Source: Porcincola sp945869225 (GTDB lineage Bacteria > Bacillota > Clostridia > Lachnospirales > Lachnospiraceae). From it: a DNA stretch of 64,000 nt. Below, piece by piece: positions 7,804-15,978 of the stretch. Both the position numbers and the translations under genes were made by a program. The DNA is taken from contig NZ_JBQKGW010000013.1 in assembly GCF_052118625.1 (NCBI RefSeq), forward strand, positions 1 to 64,000. Direction: 5' to 3'. Below the pieces are notes generated by a model that was not told the origin of the DNA, made no database searches, and worked only from the letters and a program-made list of their open reading frames with translations. How positions within the stretch are numbered: position 1 is the first letter of the stretch; each line of letters begins with the position of its first letter.

Positions 7804-8766
7804 TCATCCGATGAACTTCGGCCCGATGTATCCGGTAACACCGCCGGTCTCAATCTTTGCCCAGCCTTCGACGATGCCGTAGTAATTGACAGATTCACCG
7901 CCGTACAGGGAACCGATGATATTGTCACCGTAGCCAGGCTCGCTCCGGATGTAGCAGGCACTTGTGATTGTTGCCGTCGAGGGAGCGGAAGTTTCCTGCT
8001 GAACCGGCTGCTCCGGCTGTGCTTCGTCCGCACCGTTCTCATCGCCGCCCTCCTGAGAAGCGGAGCTTCCCGGAAGAATGACGATCTGATCGGAACTTCC
8101 GGATGAAGAACCGGTATCTGCAGACGAGCCGGATGCTGAGCTGGAGGCACTGACTGCCGGAGCTGTATAGTTTCCAACGGAGGAACCAGTATCCATATTC
8201 GTGACGGAGGAGGCATTCCCCTTCACAGAGGAAGAACCGCCGGCAAGATAACTGGTCTTTACAGAAGGAGCGGTTGTTTCCTTTGTGGTGCTTTTCGATG
8301 TGGCACTGTCAAGATCTGCTGTTCCGATGCCTGATACGGTGGAAGCGCCGGCCTTTGAACCGGACGAAGCGGCGGATTGCGCCGCTTTTGCAGCCGTTTT
8401 TTCAGTGGATTTTGTGCCTGTTTTTTCGGTCACCTTTTCGGTCGTTTTCTCGGTGGCTTTTTCTGTCCCCTTTTCTGTCTGACGCTCTGTGGCCTTTTCG
8501 GTCGCCTTCTGCGCCGCTTTTTCAGATCCGGACTGTGCCGACGCTTCTGTTATGGACTCAGACATGATGACGATATCGGAGGCCGGATTCTGCCCGGATT
8601 TGGCAGGCTTTTTGTTCCGGTACTGCCCGACGAGAGTTGTGACCATGACGATGACGACGACGATCAGAAGCGCGGCTATGATCAGAACAAGATACCGGAG
8701 ATTATCCGACAGCCATTCACGGAAGGAGCTGTCTCCCTGGGACTTGTTTGTGTGTTTGTTGCTCAT
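7804..8766 (-). CDS. Membrane-anchored SH3b-domain surface protein with TEK repeats
   Basis: A 320-aa protein. A cytoplasmic N-terminus of ~22 residues leads to one transmembrane helix (about 23-47, LVLIIAALLIVVVIVMV). Residues ~85-130 are Thr/Glu/Lys-rich repeats (KATEK, QTEK, GTEK, TTEK, VTEK). A long Ser/Gly/Ala linker follows, and the C-terminal ~60 residues form a bacterial SH3 domain (CYIRSEPGYGDNIIGSL, WAKIETGGVTGYIGPKF). The repeats probably span the cell wall while the SH3b domain binds peptidoglycan. GGAGGG lies 8 nt before the start. Its architecture parallels the SH3 lipoproteins at 15-17.6 kb. Confidence 0.85.
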   Translation of the reverse strand: MSNKHTNKSQGDSSFREWLSDNLRYLVLIIAALLIVVVIVMVTTLVGQYRNKKPAKSGQNPASDIVIMSESITEASAQSGSEKAAQKATEKATERQTEKGTEKATEKTTEKVTEKTGTKSTEKTAAKAAQSAASSGSKAGASTVSGIGTADLDSATSKSTTKETTAPSVKTSYLAGGSSSVKGNASSVTNMDTGSSVGNYTAPAVSASSSASGSSADTGSSSGSSDQIVILPGSSASQEGGDENGADEAQPEQPVQQETSAPSTATITSACYIRSEPGYGDNIIGSLYGGESVNYYGIVEGWAKIETGGVTGYIGPKFIG

Positions 8767-8919
8767 GTGGTGAACCCTCCTGATTCATTCTTGCTGCCAT
8801 AGATAACCGTCATTTTAGACGATTTAGCGTATTCTTTCAAGCCGCGATCTGACAGGCAGAAAGTCCAGATTTGTTGCAGAATTGACGCAGAAATGATCGG
8901 AGAGATATAAGGGACAGAT

Positions 8920-8949
8920 TTGCCCCGTATAAGACGGATATGCTAGAAT
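8920..8949 (+). promoter_or_regulatory. Putative sigma-A promoter for the deacetylase gene
   Basis: TTGCCC (8920-8925), an 18-bp spacer and TAGAAT (8944-8949), about 110 nt upstream of the start at 9063. The divergent intergenic region (8767-9062) holds no gene. Confidence 0.5.
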
Positions 8950-9062
8950 AAATCAGTACCGGTTTGTATTTAATTTTGATGACGTACGGGTTCGCTGCTT
9001 CATAACTAATTCGATCACACGAACATGCTGGGGCATGGAGAAAGAACAATTTGGGAGGAAAG

Positions 9063-11003
9063 ATGTCGGATAAGAAGACAGGACAGTCAGGTGAGCATCT
9101 GGTCGATCAGAGTTTTGACGGATATCTGGATGACGATCTGATCACCGAGGAGGAGGAGAAGTATTACAGCGCGGATATCGACCCGGAGGAGATGAGAGCG
9201 TTCCGGGAAAGTCAGCAGAACCAGAAAGGCCGCAGCAGAAAAGAGGACCCGGTGCGGAATGCAGAATCAGGGTCCCGTTCCGGGGGGACGCAGGGCTGGC
9301 AGGCGCAGGACAGCGGAATGGCCGGAGCCAGGATGCAGGGCGCTCCCGGGGGACTGATCGATGAGGACGATCCGGAGATTGATGCGCGGATTGATGATGC
9401 GATGTCGCGCCGGGCGCAGCGAAGAAGAAGAGAGCGCAGGACGCGCAATCTGTTTATCACAGCAGTGATTGTTCTGATCGCCCTTCTTGCCTGCTTCACC
9501 TATGCAAGGGTGCTTGTTCCGCAGGACAGTGATCTGCCCTGGCCGTCGTTCCTGGGGAGCAGACCGGACACAGTGCCGGCGGCGCTATCATTTTTAGACA
9601 GAAAAACCGGAAGCGGTAAAGCAGATACAGACGGCAGCAGTGTGGCTGTGAAGGAAACGCAGGCACCGCAGCTGAGCCTGGAAACGGAGGCAAAGGAGAC
9701 GGAGGCCGCGCCTGTCCAGACGACGGAGACGCCTGAGACAGCGCAGGCAGCTGCCTCAGGAGCCAATGCAGACACGATTGCGAAGGCGCAGCTGATGGCG
9801 GAGCAGTACGACTACGACAGCGCCATCAGCCTCCTTCAGAGCATTCCTGACTATCAGAATGACCAGACCATCACGGACGCGATTTCTCAGTATCAGACGA
9901 CAAAGGCCAGCTGTGTGGCAGCGGACGTGACGACGGTGCCGCACATTTTCTATCATTCGCTGGTCAATGATCCGTCCAGAGCGTTCAACGCAAGCGTGCT
10001 GGGACAGTCTCAGGCGGACGGCTTCAATGCCTGGATGGTGACAACCGACGAGTTTGATCAGGTGACACAACGGTTGTACGATGCGGGCTATGTCTATGTA
10101 CGGCTGCGCGACCTGGTTGTGGAGACGACGGACGCGGACGGCACGCCGCACTTTACGCCCAACACCAGCCTGATGCTTCCGCCGGGGAAGAAGCCGATTG
10201 TCCTTTCCGTCGACGACTGCAGCTACTACCATTCCTATGAGCCTGCAGGGTTCCCGGACAAGCTTGTCCTGGATGAGAACGGACAGGTCAAGTGCCACTA
10301 TGTTGACGCAAACGGGCAGGAGTCTGTCGGGGATTATGATGTCGTGCCGAGGCTCAACACATTTCTGGCGCAGCATCCGGACGGCTGCTACAAGGGAGCA
10401 AGGGGCATCATGGCGATGACCGGATATAACGGCGTCTTTGGCTACCGGACAGATACCGACTATGTAAAGAAGGAGCATCTGGAGGATGACCAGGCCAAGT
10501 GGCTTCAGGCGCATCCGGAATACAATTTCGATCAGGATGTGGCAGATGCGAAGGTGATTGCACAGGCGCTGAAGGATGAAGGCTGGGAGTTTGCGTCCCA
10601 CACATGGGGACATCTGTCTGTCACGGACAAGACAGCCGAACAGCTGAAGACGGACAATGAACGATGGGTTGCGACTGTCGAGCCGATTGTCGGAAAAACC
10701 GATACGATCATCTTTGCACATGGCAATGATATCGGTGACTGGACCGGCTATTCCGACGATAATGATAAATACGCGTACTACAACAGCGCCGGATATCACT
10801 TCTACTGCAACGTAGACGGGTCGGTTCCGCACTGGGTGCAGATAACAGACAAGTATGTACGGCAGGGCAGAATCGATGTCGACGGATACCGGCTGTGGCT
10901 GTGCAAGAACGGGCAGGACACCTCGCTCAGCAAGCTGATTGACACATCCGGGATTTTTAACGACCAGCGCCCGACGCCGGTTGTGGCAAATGGACAGTCC
11001 TGA
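9063..11003 (+). CDS. Membrane-anchored polysaccharide deacetylase (NodB-like)
   Basis: A 646-aa protein. An acidic cytoplasmic N-terminus (~125 residues) precedes a Arg-rich stretch (RRAQRRRRERRTR) and one transmembrane helix (about 132-152). A Thr/Glu/Ala linker and a short helical segment (AQLMAEQYDYDSAISLLQSIP) follow. From about residue 375 the deacetylase fold shows the catalytic Asp motif VLSVDDCSYY, the metal-binding SHTWGHLS (His-x3-His), and IIFAHGND. It probably removes N-acetyl groups from a cell-wall or surface glycan outside the membrane. The ATG at 9063 is preferred over TTG 9051 because GGGAGG lies directly upstream. A strong terminator follows. Confidence 0.87.
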   Translation: MSDKKTGQSGEHLVDQSFDGYLDDDLITEEEEKYYSADIDPEEMRAFRESQQNQKGRSRKEDPVRNAESGSRSGGTQGWQAQDSGMAGARMQGAPGGLIDEDDPEIDARIDDAMSRRAQRRRRERRTRNLFITAVIVLIALLACFTYARVLVPQDSDLPWPSFLGSRPDTVPAALSFLDRKTGSGKADTDGSSVAVKETQAPQLSLETEAKETEAAPVQTTETPETAQAAASGANADTIAKAQLMAEQYDYDSAISLLQSIPDYQNDQTITDAISQYQTTKASCVAADVTTVPHIFYHSLVNDPSRAFNASVLGQSQADGFNAWMVTTDEFDQVTQRLYDAGYVYVRLRDLVVETTDADGTPHFTPNTSLMLPPGKKPIVLSVDDCSYYHSYEPAGFPDKLVLDENGQVKCHYVDANGQESVGDYDVVPRLNTFLAQHPDGCYKGARGIMAMTGYNGVFGYRTDTDYVKKEHLEDDQAKWLQAHPEYNFDQDVADAKVIAQALKDEGWEFASHTWGHLSVTDKTAEQLKTDNERWVATVEPIVGKTDTIIFAHGNDIGDWTGYSDDNDKYAYYNSAGYHFYCNVDGSVPHWVQITDKYVRQGRIDVDGYRLWLCKNGQDTSLSKLIDTSGIFNDQRPTPVVANGQS

Positions 11004-11013
11004 AACGAAGATG

Positions 11014-11063
11014 AAAAGGGAGAGCCGGTCGTCCGGATTGGGACGGCCGACTCTCCCTTTTTC
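11014..11063. terminator. Strong terminator hairpin
   Basis: AAAAGGGAGAGCCGGTCGTCC pairs, with one bulge, to GGACGGCCGACTCTCCCTTTTT, ending in T residues. The A-run on the other side makes it potentially bidirectional between the deacetylase gene and the convergent plsY gene. Confidence 0.88.
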
Positions 11064-11111
11064 AGAATTTTCTCAGACTGCGGCAGAGACAATGTCTGGC
11101 CCCTGACAGGA

Positions 11112-11729
11112 TCATGTTTTTTCAGAATGCTTCTTGAAATACTGGGCGTTGCGCTTTTCCTCGCCCCTTGCAACCCGGATCAGTCCGGGGAGATGCCTGT
11201 CAAACATAATGGCAGCAAGCACCAGAGCAAGCACGCCGGCTTCCGGACCCTTGAACAGGAATGCCAGGACAGCAAAGAGAGTGGTGATCACAACAGCGCC
11301 CACAGGGAGGTAGCCGGTGGAAAAGACGACGAACATCCCGACAGCATCGGAGATCAGCCCGAGGAGCGGGGCATACAGGAAGATCCCCATGCAGGTTGTG
11401 GCGACACCCTTTCCGCCGCGAAAACGGTGCCAGAGCGGCCAGTTATGACCGGCCGTGCATCCGAGGACCGTATACAGCCGGAGAATCGGAGCTCCTTTCT
11501 GGAACAGCAGCATGGTGACGAGGACAGCGGCAATCGTCTTCAGAAGGTCTCCTGAAAGAACGAGGGCACCGGCCTTGAAACCAAACTGCCGCATGACATT
11601 GGCCATACCGGGATTCCCGGAACCAACCTCAAAGACATTTTTCCCAGTTTCTTTGCGAACCACCAGATCGGCTGTCAGAATCGTACCGAAAAGATAGCCG
11701 ATCAGGAGACTGATCAGTTTTGCTGCCAT
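11112..11729 (-). CDS. plsY: Glycerol-3-phosphate acyltransferase PlsY
   Basis: A 205-aa integral membrane enzyme that transfers acyl groups from acyl-phosphate to glycerol-3-phosphate in the first step of phospholipid synthesis. The family motifs are clear: GSGNPGMANVMR near residue 37, GHNWPLWHRFRGGKGVAT near residue 94, and a third glycine-rich loop after the next helix. About five membrane helices are visible and the length is normal. An 83-nt gap separates it from the DUF2007 gene upstream. Confidence 0.95.
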   Translation of the reverse strand: MAAKLISLLIGYLFGTILTADLVVRKETGKNVFEVGSGNPGMANVMRQFGFKAGALVLSGDLLKTIAAVLVTMLLFQKGAPILRLYTVLGCTAGHNWPLWHRFRGGKGVATTCMGIFLYAPLLGLISDAVGMFVVFSTGYLPVGAVVITTLFAVLAFLFKGPEAGVLALVLAAIMFDRHLPGLIRVARGEEKRNAQYFKKHSEKT

Positions 11730-11812
11730 ATGGAACCTCCGGATTCATATTGAAAAGTAGTCAGGGAACGGGAAGACCGGGTCATGTGCTGCGGCGGTAT
11801 CGCACTGGAGCC

Positions 11813-12166
11813 TTACTGCCGCAGAACCAGGACCCGGACGAAGAGCAGCGCTGCGATGGCAATGACGCTGACAGCAACCCACCTCAGAGTCTTTCCCGCT
11901 GCATTGGGAGCCGCCCCGGAAGAATCAGGCAGATGGGCCTGTGTCTTCAGAAGTTCCTGCGCTTCCGGAGCATCCTCCTCGGAAACAAGAATTTCAATGC
12001 CAACCGGGCTGCCGATTGCGTACAGATCCCGGATCCCGCTGCCCTTTTCTGCATGGATTCCCGACTTCTCAAGCAAACTGATCCAGGTGTCGGCATCCTG
12101 CTGTGTTGGCGCATATGCCAGGTGTACCTTTTTCATATCTGATCTGATCTGATCCATCATTGCCAT
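11813..12166 (-). CDS. DUF2007-like protein with C-terminal membrane anchor
   Basis: A 117-aa protein. Residues ~11-80 resemble DUF2007 'putative signal transducing protein' domains: KKVHLAYAPTQQDADTWISL, SGIHAEKG, and the closing VEILVSEEDAPEAQELL pattern. A single transmembrane helix (about 95-113) with Arg-Gln at its end anchors it, domain inside. An alternative start at 12136 (MKKVHLA) would match the family N-terminus better. The molecular role is unknown. Confidence 0.72.
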   Translation of the reverse strand: MAMMDQIRSDMKKVHLAYAPTQQDADTWISLLEKSGIHAEKGSGIRDLYAIGSPVGIEILVSEEDAPEAQELLKTQAHLPDSSGAAPNAAGKTLRWVAVSVIAIAALLFVRVLVLRQ

Positions 12167-12241
12167 GATTCTGTACCTCTTTTAAACCTGCTGTACGTGC
12201 CTTATCCTGTCCGGCTCTGCCGAATCTGCTTATTCGGGTAC

Positions 12242-12270
12242 ATTATACCTGAGCGCGGTGGAGGGGGCAA
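12242..12270 (-). promoter_or_regulatory. Consensus promoter for the DUF2007-plsY transcript
   Basis: On the minus strand TTGCCC (12265-12270), a 17-bp spacer and a perfect TATAAT (12242-12247), about 75 nt upstream of the start at 12166. In the rest of the 12167-12494 gap no gene and no convincing plus-strand promoter or riboswitch was found. A TTGACA near 12356 has no good -10 partner. Confidence 0.75.
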
Positions 12271-12494
12271 CTGCAGCCCCGGGCGTCTGACAGCCGTTCA
12301 GCCATCTGCTCAGGCATCTGTAGAGATGCGGGAAAACAGGAAGCCTCCCGGATGATTGACAAAAGAGAGACATTGTCGCTTGCCACGGAAAAGACGCAGG
12401 ATGTACACTTCAAGGCAGTATCAGTCACTATGCAGGTCCTGATATGGAGACTGCAGCGTGAATATGCAATGCAAAGATATGGGAGGATATAGAA

Positions 12495-13916
12495 GTGGCT
12501 TACAATCCAGATTCATTTGCGCACAAGGCAGAGCGTAAGGGTGTCGAGCTTCTTGTAGATGCTGCGATCAAGCATACGAACAAGGACAGACAGAAGGCGA
12601 TGATGCAGTTCATCGATCTTGCCCAGAAGTTCATCGGGGACACCTGGGATCCGGCGGCTTATGACAGAATGCGCGATGCCATCGCGACCACCGACACAAA
12701 GTGGTACAAGTATATCAGCGGTCTGTTCGATGATATTTCACCGAAGCAGATGAAGGCGCTGGCGGTGAATGTCGGCTATGAGGCAGGTATCCGTGGTTAT
12801 AAGCAGACCCGCCAGATGGCAGAGAAGTACAACTGCAATGTACCGTGGGTCATCCTGATGGATCCGACTTCCGCATGCAATCTCCGCTGCACCGGCTGCT
12901 GGGCGGCAGAATATGGTCATACGCTTGCGCTGACATATGAGGAGCTTGAGAGCATCGTAAAGCAGGGACGTGAGCTGGGCATCCATGCTTATGTCATGAC
13001 CGGCGGGGAGCCGATGATGCGCAAGAAGGACATTATCCGTCTTGCGGAGGAATTCCAGGACTGCTATTTCCTGTTCTACACAAACGGAACACTGATCGAT
13101 GAGGAGTTCTGCAAGGAGATGGTTCGTGTCGGCAATGTCAGCCCCAACATCTCCATCGAGGGCTTTGAGGAGGCGAACGACAGCCGCCGCGGCAAGGGAA
13201 CCTTCGACAAGATCATGCATGCGATGGACCTGATGAAGGAGTACAAGTGCCTGTTCGGGGCATCCATCTGCTACACATCCGTCAACTACAAGGTCGTCAC
13301 CAGCGACGAGTTCCTGGATATGCTGATCGAGAAGGGCTGCAAGATGCTCTGGTACTTCCATTACATGCCGGTCGGATGCGGAGCAAGCACGGATCTTCTC
13401 CTGACACCGGAAGAGCGCGAGTACATGATTCAGAGAGTCCGCTGGATCCGCGGTTACCATACCGGAAAGCCGATCATGGCAATCGATTTCCAGAATGACG
13501 GTGAATATATCCATGGCTGCATCGCAGGCGGAAAGTATTACCTGCACATTAACCCGAACGGGGATGTGGAGCCGTGTGTCTTCATCCACTACTCTTCTGC
13601 AAACATCAAGAATCAGACGCTGCTTGAGGCGCTTCAGCAGCCGCTGTTCATGGAGTACAGGAAGAATCAGCCGTTCAACCACAACTATCTGCAGCCGTGT
13701 CCGATGCTTGAGAATCCGGAGAAGCTGCGTGCGATGGTCAAGGCCAGCGGCGCAAAGTCCACCGATATGGAAGCACCGGAGGATGTCGATGCGCTCTGCG
13801 ACAAGTGCGAGGACTATGCAAAGAAGTGGGCGCCTGTTGCCGAGAAGCAGTGGGAGGAGAAGCACTTCACCAGAAGCGACGGCAAGGAAGAGGGTTCCAT
13901 GCAGGCTGTGAAGTAA
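12495..13916 (+). CDS. Radical SAM/SPASM-like protein, substrate unknown
   Basis: A 473-aa protein with a GTG start, set by GGGAGG 8 nt upstream. A helical N-terminal region of ~115 residues precedes the radical SAM core: VPWVILMDPTSACNLRCTGC gives the C-x3-C-x2-C cluster (about residues 129-136), then MTGGEPMMRK and FYTNGTLID. The C-terminal part has further cysteines (GCIAGGKYYLHINPNGDVEPC, LQPCPMLENP, ALCDKCEDYAKKW) in the pattern of a SPASM auxiliary-cluster domain. Such proteins modify peptides or mature enzymes. No peptide substrate gene is evident nearby. It is monocistronic, with a strong terminator, and codon use looks biased to favoured codons, suggesting high expression. Confidence 0.82.
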   Translation: MAYNPDSFAHKAERKGVELLVDAAIKHTNKDRQKAMMQFIDLAQKFIGDTWDPAAYDRMRDAIATTDTKWYKYISGLFDDISPKQMKALAVNVGYEAGIRGYKQTRQMAEKYNCNVPWVILMDPTSACNLRCTGCWAAEYGHTLALTYEELESIVKQGRELGIHAYVMTGGEPMMRKKDIIRLAEEFQDCYFLFYTNGTLIDEEFCKEMVRVGNVSPNISIEGFEEANDSRRGKGTFDKIMHAMDLMKEYKCLFGASICYTSVNYKVVTSDEFLDMLIEKGCKMLWYFHYMPVGCGASTDLLLTPEEREYMIQRVRWIRGYHTGKPIMAIDFQNDGEYIHGCIAGGKYYLHINPNGDVEPCVFIHYSSANIKNQTLLEALQQPLFMEYRKNQPFNHNYLQPCPMLENPEKLRAMVKASGAKSTDMEAPEDVDALCDKCEDYAKKWAPVAEKQWEEKHFTRSDGKEEGSMQAVK

Positions 13917-13960
13917 GAAGTAAGCTGTGAAGGGACAAGATTCCTGAAGGGATCAGACAG

Positions 13961-14004
13961 AAAAGGGCTCCGGTGCTGCACAACTGCAGCACCGGAGCCC
14001 TTTT
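13961..14004. terminator. Bidirectional terminator, 20-bp perfect stem
   Basis: A perfect 20-bp inverted repeat (13961-13980 with 13985-14004), starting AAAAGGGCTCC and ending GGAGCCCTTTT, around a 4-nt loop CAAC. It separates the radical SAM gene from the convergent lepB. Confidence 0.95.
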
Positions 14005-14032
14005 CATAGCTGGTAACGGGTATCTGGTATCT

Positions 14033-14701
14033 TCATTTACCGCGATTTTCCGAATACAGAGAACCGAAATCGCTGAACGGCCAGTAGCAGATATACGCCT
14101 TGCCGAGGATTTTATTCTTCGGGACAAAGGCAAACTGCATGGCTTCCTTCTCATTCGCGGCAAGTCCTTCCCGAATCGCAAGCGACGGCCAGTAGCGGGC
14201 ATCGTTGGAATTGTTCCGGTTATCCCCAAGCATCAGATATTCTCCCTCCGGAACCTCGAATGTGAAGCCGTCGTTCTCGACAGTCCAGGTACCGTTGATA
14301 TAGGACTCCTCCAGCTTTTTTCCGTCGATGTAGACGGCCCCTTCCCTGATCTCAACCTTCTCTCCGGGAAGTCCGATGATGCGCTTGATATAGTGCGTAT
14401 TTTTCCCAAGGGCGTCATCAATCGGGTAGCGGAAGACAACGATGTCTCCCCGCTTCGGACTGCTCTTCCAGTATGCAAAACGCGTTCCGAGGACCCGCGA
14501 GTGGGTCATGATGGTTTTTTCCATCGAGCCGCTCGGGACGGTCGCATTGATGATGATGACATTGTCGATGAAGAAAGCAAGGGCGACAGCAATGACAATC
14601 ACCTCGACCCAGCTGAGGACTTCCTTCAGCATCGACTGCTCCCCTTTCCCGCCGGAAGGCCCTCCGGCTGATTTCTGGTTTTTGTCCGTGCTCTTCGGCA
14701 T
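14033..14701 (-). CDS. lepB: Signal peptidase I
   Basis: A 222-aa type I signal peptidase that cleaves Sec/Tat signal peptides at the outer membrane face. After a polar N-terminus one helix (about residues 28-48, VIVIAVALAFFIDNVI) is followed by box B with the catalytic serine (ATVPSGSMEKTI), box D with the catalytic lysine (HYIKRIIGLPGEKVEI), and box E (MLGDNRNNSNDARYW). The start at 14701 has AAGGGG 7-8 nt upstream; an ATG at 14722 lacks one. Two further surface-protein genes lie just downstream on the opposite strand. Confidence 0.94.
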   Translation of the reverse strand: MPKSTDKNQKSAGGPSGGKGEQSMLKEVLSWVEVIVIAVALAFFIDNVIIINATVPSGSMEKTIMTHSRVLGTRFAYWKSSPKRGDIVVFRYPIDDALGKNTHYIKRIIGLPGEKVEIREGAVYIDGKKLEESYINGTWTVENDGFTFEVPEGEYLMLGDNRNNSNDARYWPSLAIREGLAANEKEAMQFAFVPKNKILGKAYICYWPFSDFGSLYSENRGK

Positions 14702-14959
14702 GTGGAAACCCCTTCTTTTCATGAATATGATCTTGCCTTCACTGTGAAAAACATCGGCGAAATCCTGAACAGAAACAGACCTAGTATATCACCCACAGCG
14801 CGGATCGTCCAACGGCACAGCAAATATCCGGACACGCGCCCCTGCGCAATCATGGCTTAAGGTATTCTTAAGGGGATCGACGGCTTGTTTTTAACCGCTT
14901 CAGATGGTATGATAAGACTCACTTGAAGTTCCTGACAGATAGATGGACATCGATGGGGT

Positions 14960-14965
14960 TATAAT
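14960..14965 (+). promoter_or_regulatory. Perfect -10 box upstream of SH3 lipoprotein gene
   Basis: TATAAT at 14960-14965, 33 nt before the start at 14999. CTGACA at 14932-14937 is 22 bp away, too far for a standard -35, so the promoter may depend on an activator or use an extended element. Confidence 0.5.
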
Positions 14966-14998
14966 ATAAAGGGATTCAGATGTAAGGGGGATAGACGA

Positions 14999-15850
14999 AT
15001 GAAGAACAATATCAGGAAGATCATGCTTGCAGCAGTTGCGGCAATCCTGGCTGCAGCAGCACTGACCGGCTGCGGACAGGCTCGAACAGGAACAGCGTCC
15101 ACAACAAAGGAAACACAGGCGCCGGTCATTCGTGTGACGGAAAAGATCACGGAAGCGCCTCAAACGGAGAGTGAACCGCAGACACAGGCACCGCAGACCG
15201 AGACGCAGGCGCCTCAGACTGAGACACCGGCTCCGCAGTCAGAGACACAGCCGCAGACTTCTGCGCCGCTTACGAAGGAGCAGGAGATGGCACAGGAGAC
15301 AAAGTACACAGAGTCAAAGACGATGTGGGCAAAGGATGATGTGAACGTCCGTGATACGCCGACAACAGAGGAGGAGAACATCTCCTACAGCTTCGATCAG
15401 GGACAGACGGCAACCGTCATCGGAGAGACGCCGGGCTGGTATGAGGTGTCCATTCCGTATACGGATAATGACGGAAATCCGCAGGAGTACACAGGCTTTG
15501 TCTCGAAGGAGTTTCTGTCTGAGACAGAGGTACAGCCGAAGACGGACGAGGAGCGGGCTGCGGCGGCAGGCGGAGCGGGAGAGACAACCGCCCCGGCAGA
15601 CGGGACAGCACAGAATACGGACACCGGCTCCGCGCAGAACGTATCGCCTTCTTCCAGTCAGTCATCTGGCGGCAATACGGTCACGATGGCATCAGATGCG
15701 AATATCCGGGCTGACGCATCCCAGACATCCGATGTTGTCGGAACGGTCAGCGCAGGCGAGAAGGTGACGGTCACCGGCGATGCGGATGGCTGGTATCAGG
15801 TTGAGTACAATGGCGTCACAGGTTATGTGAATAAGAACCTGGTTGGCTGA
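14999..15850 (+). CDS. SH3b-domain lipoprotein
   Basis: A 283-aa protein. The signal peptide ends in lipobox LTGC (Cys at about residue 25). A low-complexity Gln/Thr/Pro/Glu repeat region (TQAPQTE units, about 55-95) follows, then two SH3b domains: about 103-175 (VNVRDTPTTEEENISYSF, YTGFVSKEFL) and 224-283 (ANIRADASQTSDVVGTV, GYVNKNLVG). The lipid anchor holds it to the membrane while the SH3b domains probably contact cell-wall peptide stems. GGGGGAT lies 7 nt before the start. Confidence 0.87.
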   Translation: MKNNIRKIMLAAVAAILAAAALTGCGQARTGTASTTKETQAPVIRVTEKITEAPQTESEPQTQAPQTETQAPQTETPAPQSETQPQTSAPLTKEQEMAQETKYTESKTMWAKDDVNVRDTPTTEEENISYSFDQGQTATVIGETPGWYEVSIPYTDNDGNPQEYTGFVSKEFLSETEVQPKTDEERAAAAGGAGETTAPADGTAQNTDTGSAQNVSPSSSQSSGGNTVTMASDANIRADASQTSDVVGTVSAGEKVTVTGDADGWYQVEYNGVTGYVNKNLVG

Positions 15851-15978
15851 GAAGCGCTGCACACAGGAGGGAAAGCGGCTGTTTATGCCGCTTTCTTTTT
15901 TCTTGATGAGGCATATGGCGCGTGATAAAATATCGAAAGAATGATTTGCGAAATAGATTCGATATGGAGGAAAACAAC

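Noticed and set aside
9756..10832. 358-codon minus-strand open frame
   Set aside because: Lies wholly opposite the deacetylase gene, with no recognisable motif; a codon-bias shadow.
12167..12494. Riboswitch or leader RNA ahead of the radical SAM gene
   Set aside because: No recognisable aptamer pattern or leader terminator was found by eye.
12738..13865. 375-codon minus-strand open frame
   Set aside because: Antisense to the radical SAM gene with its C-x3-C-x2-C cluster; no motif of its own.
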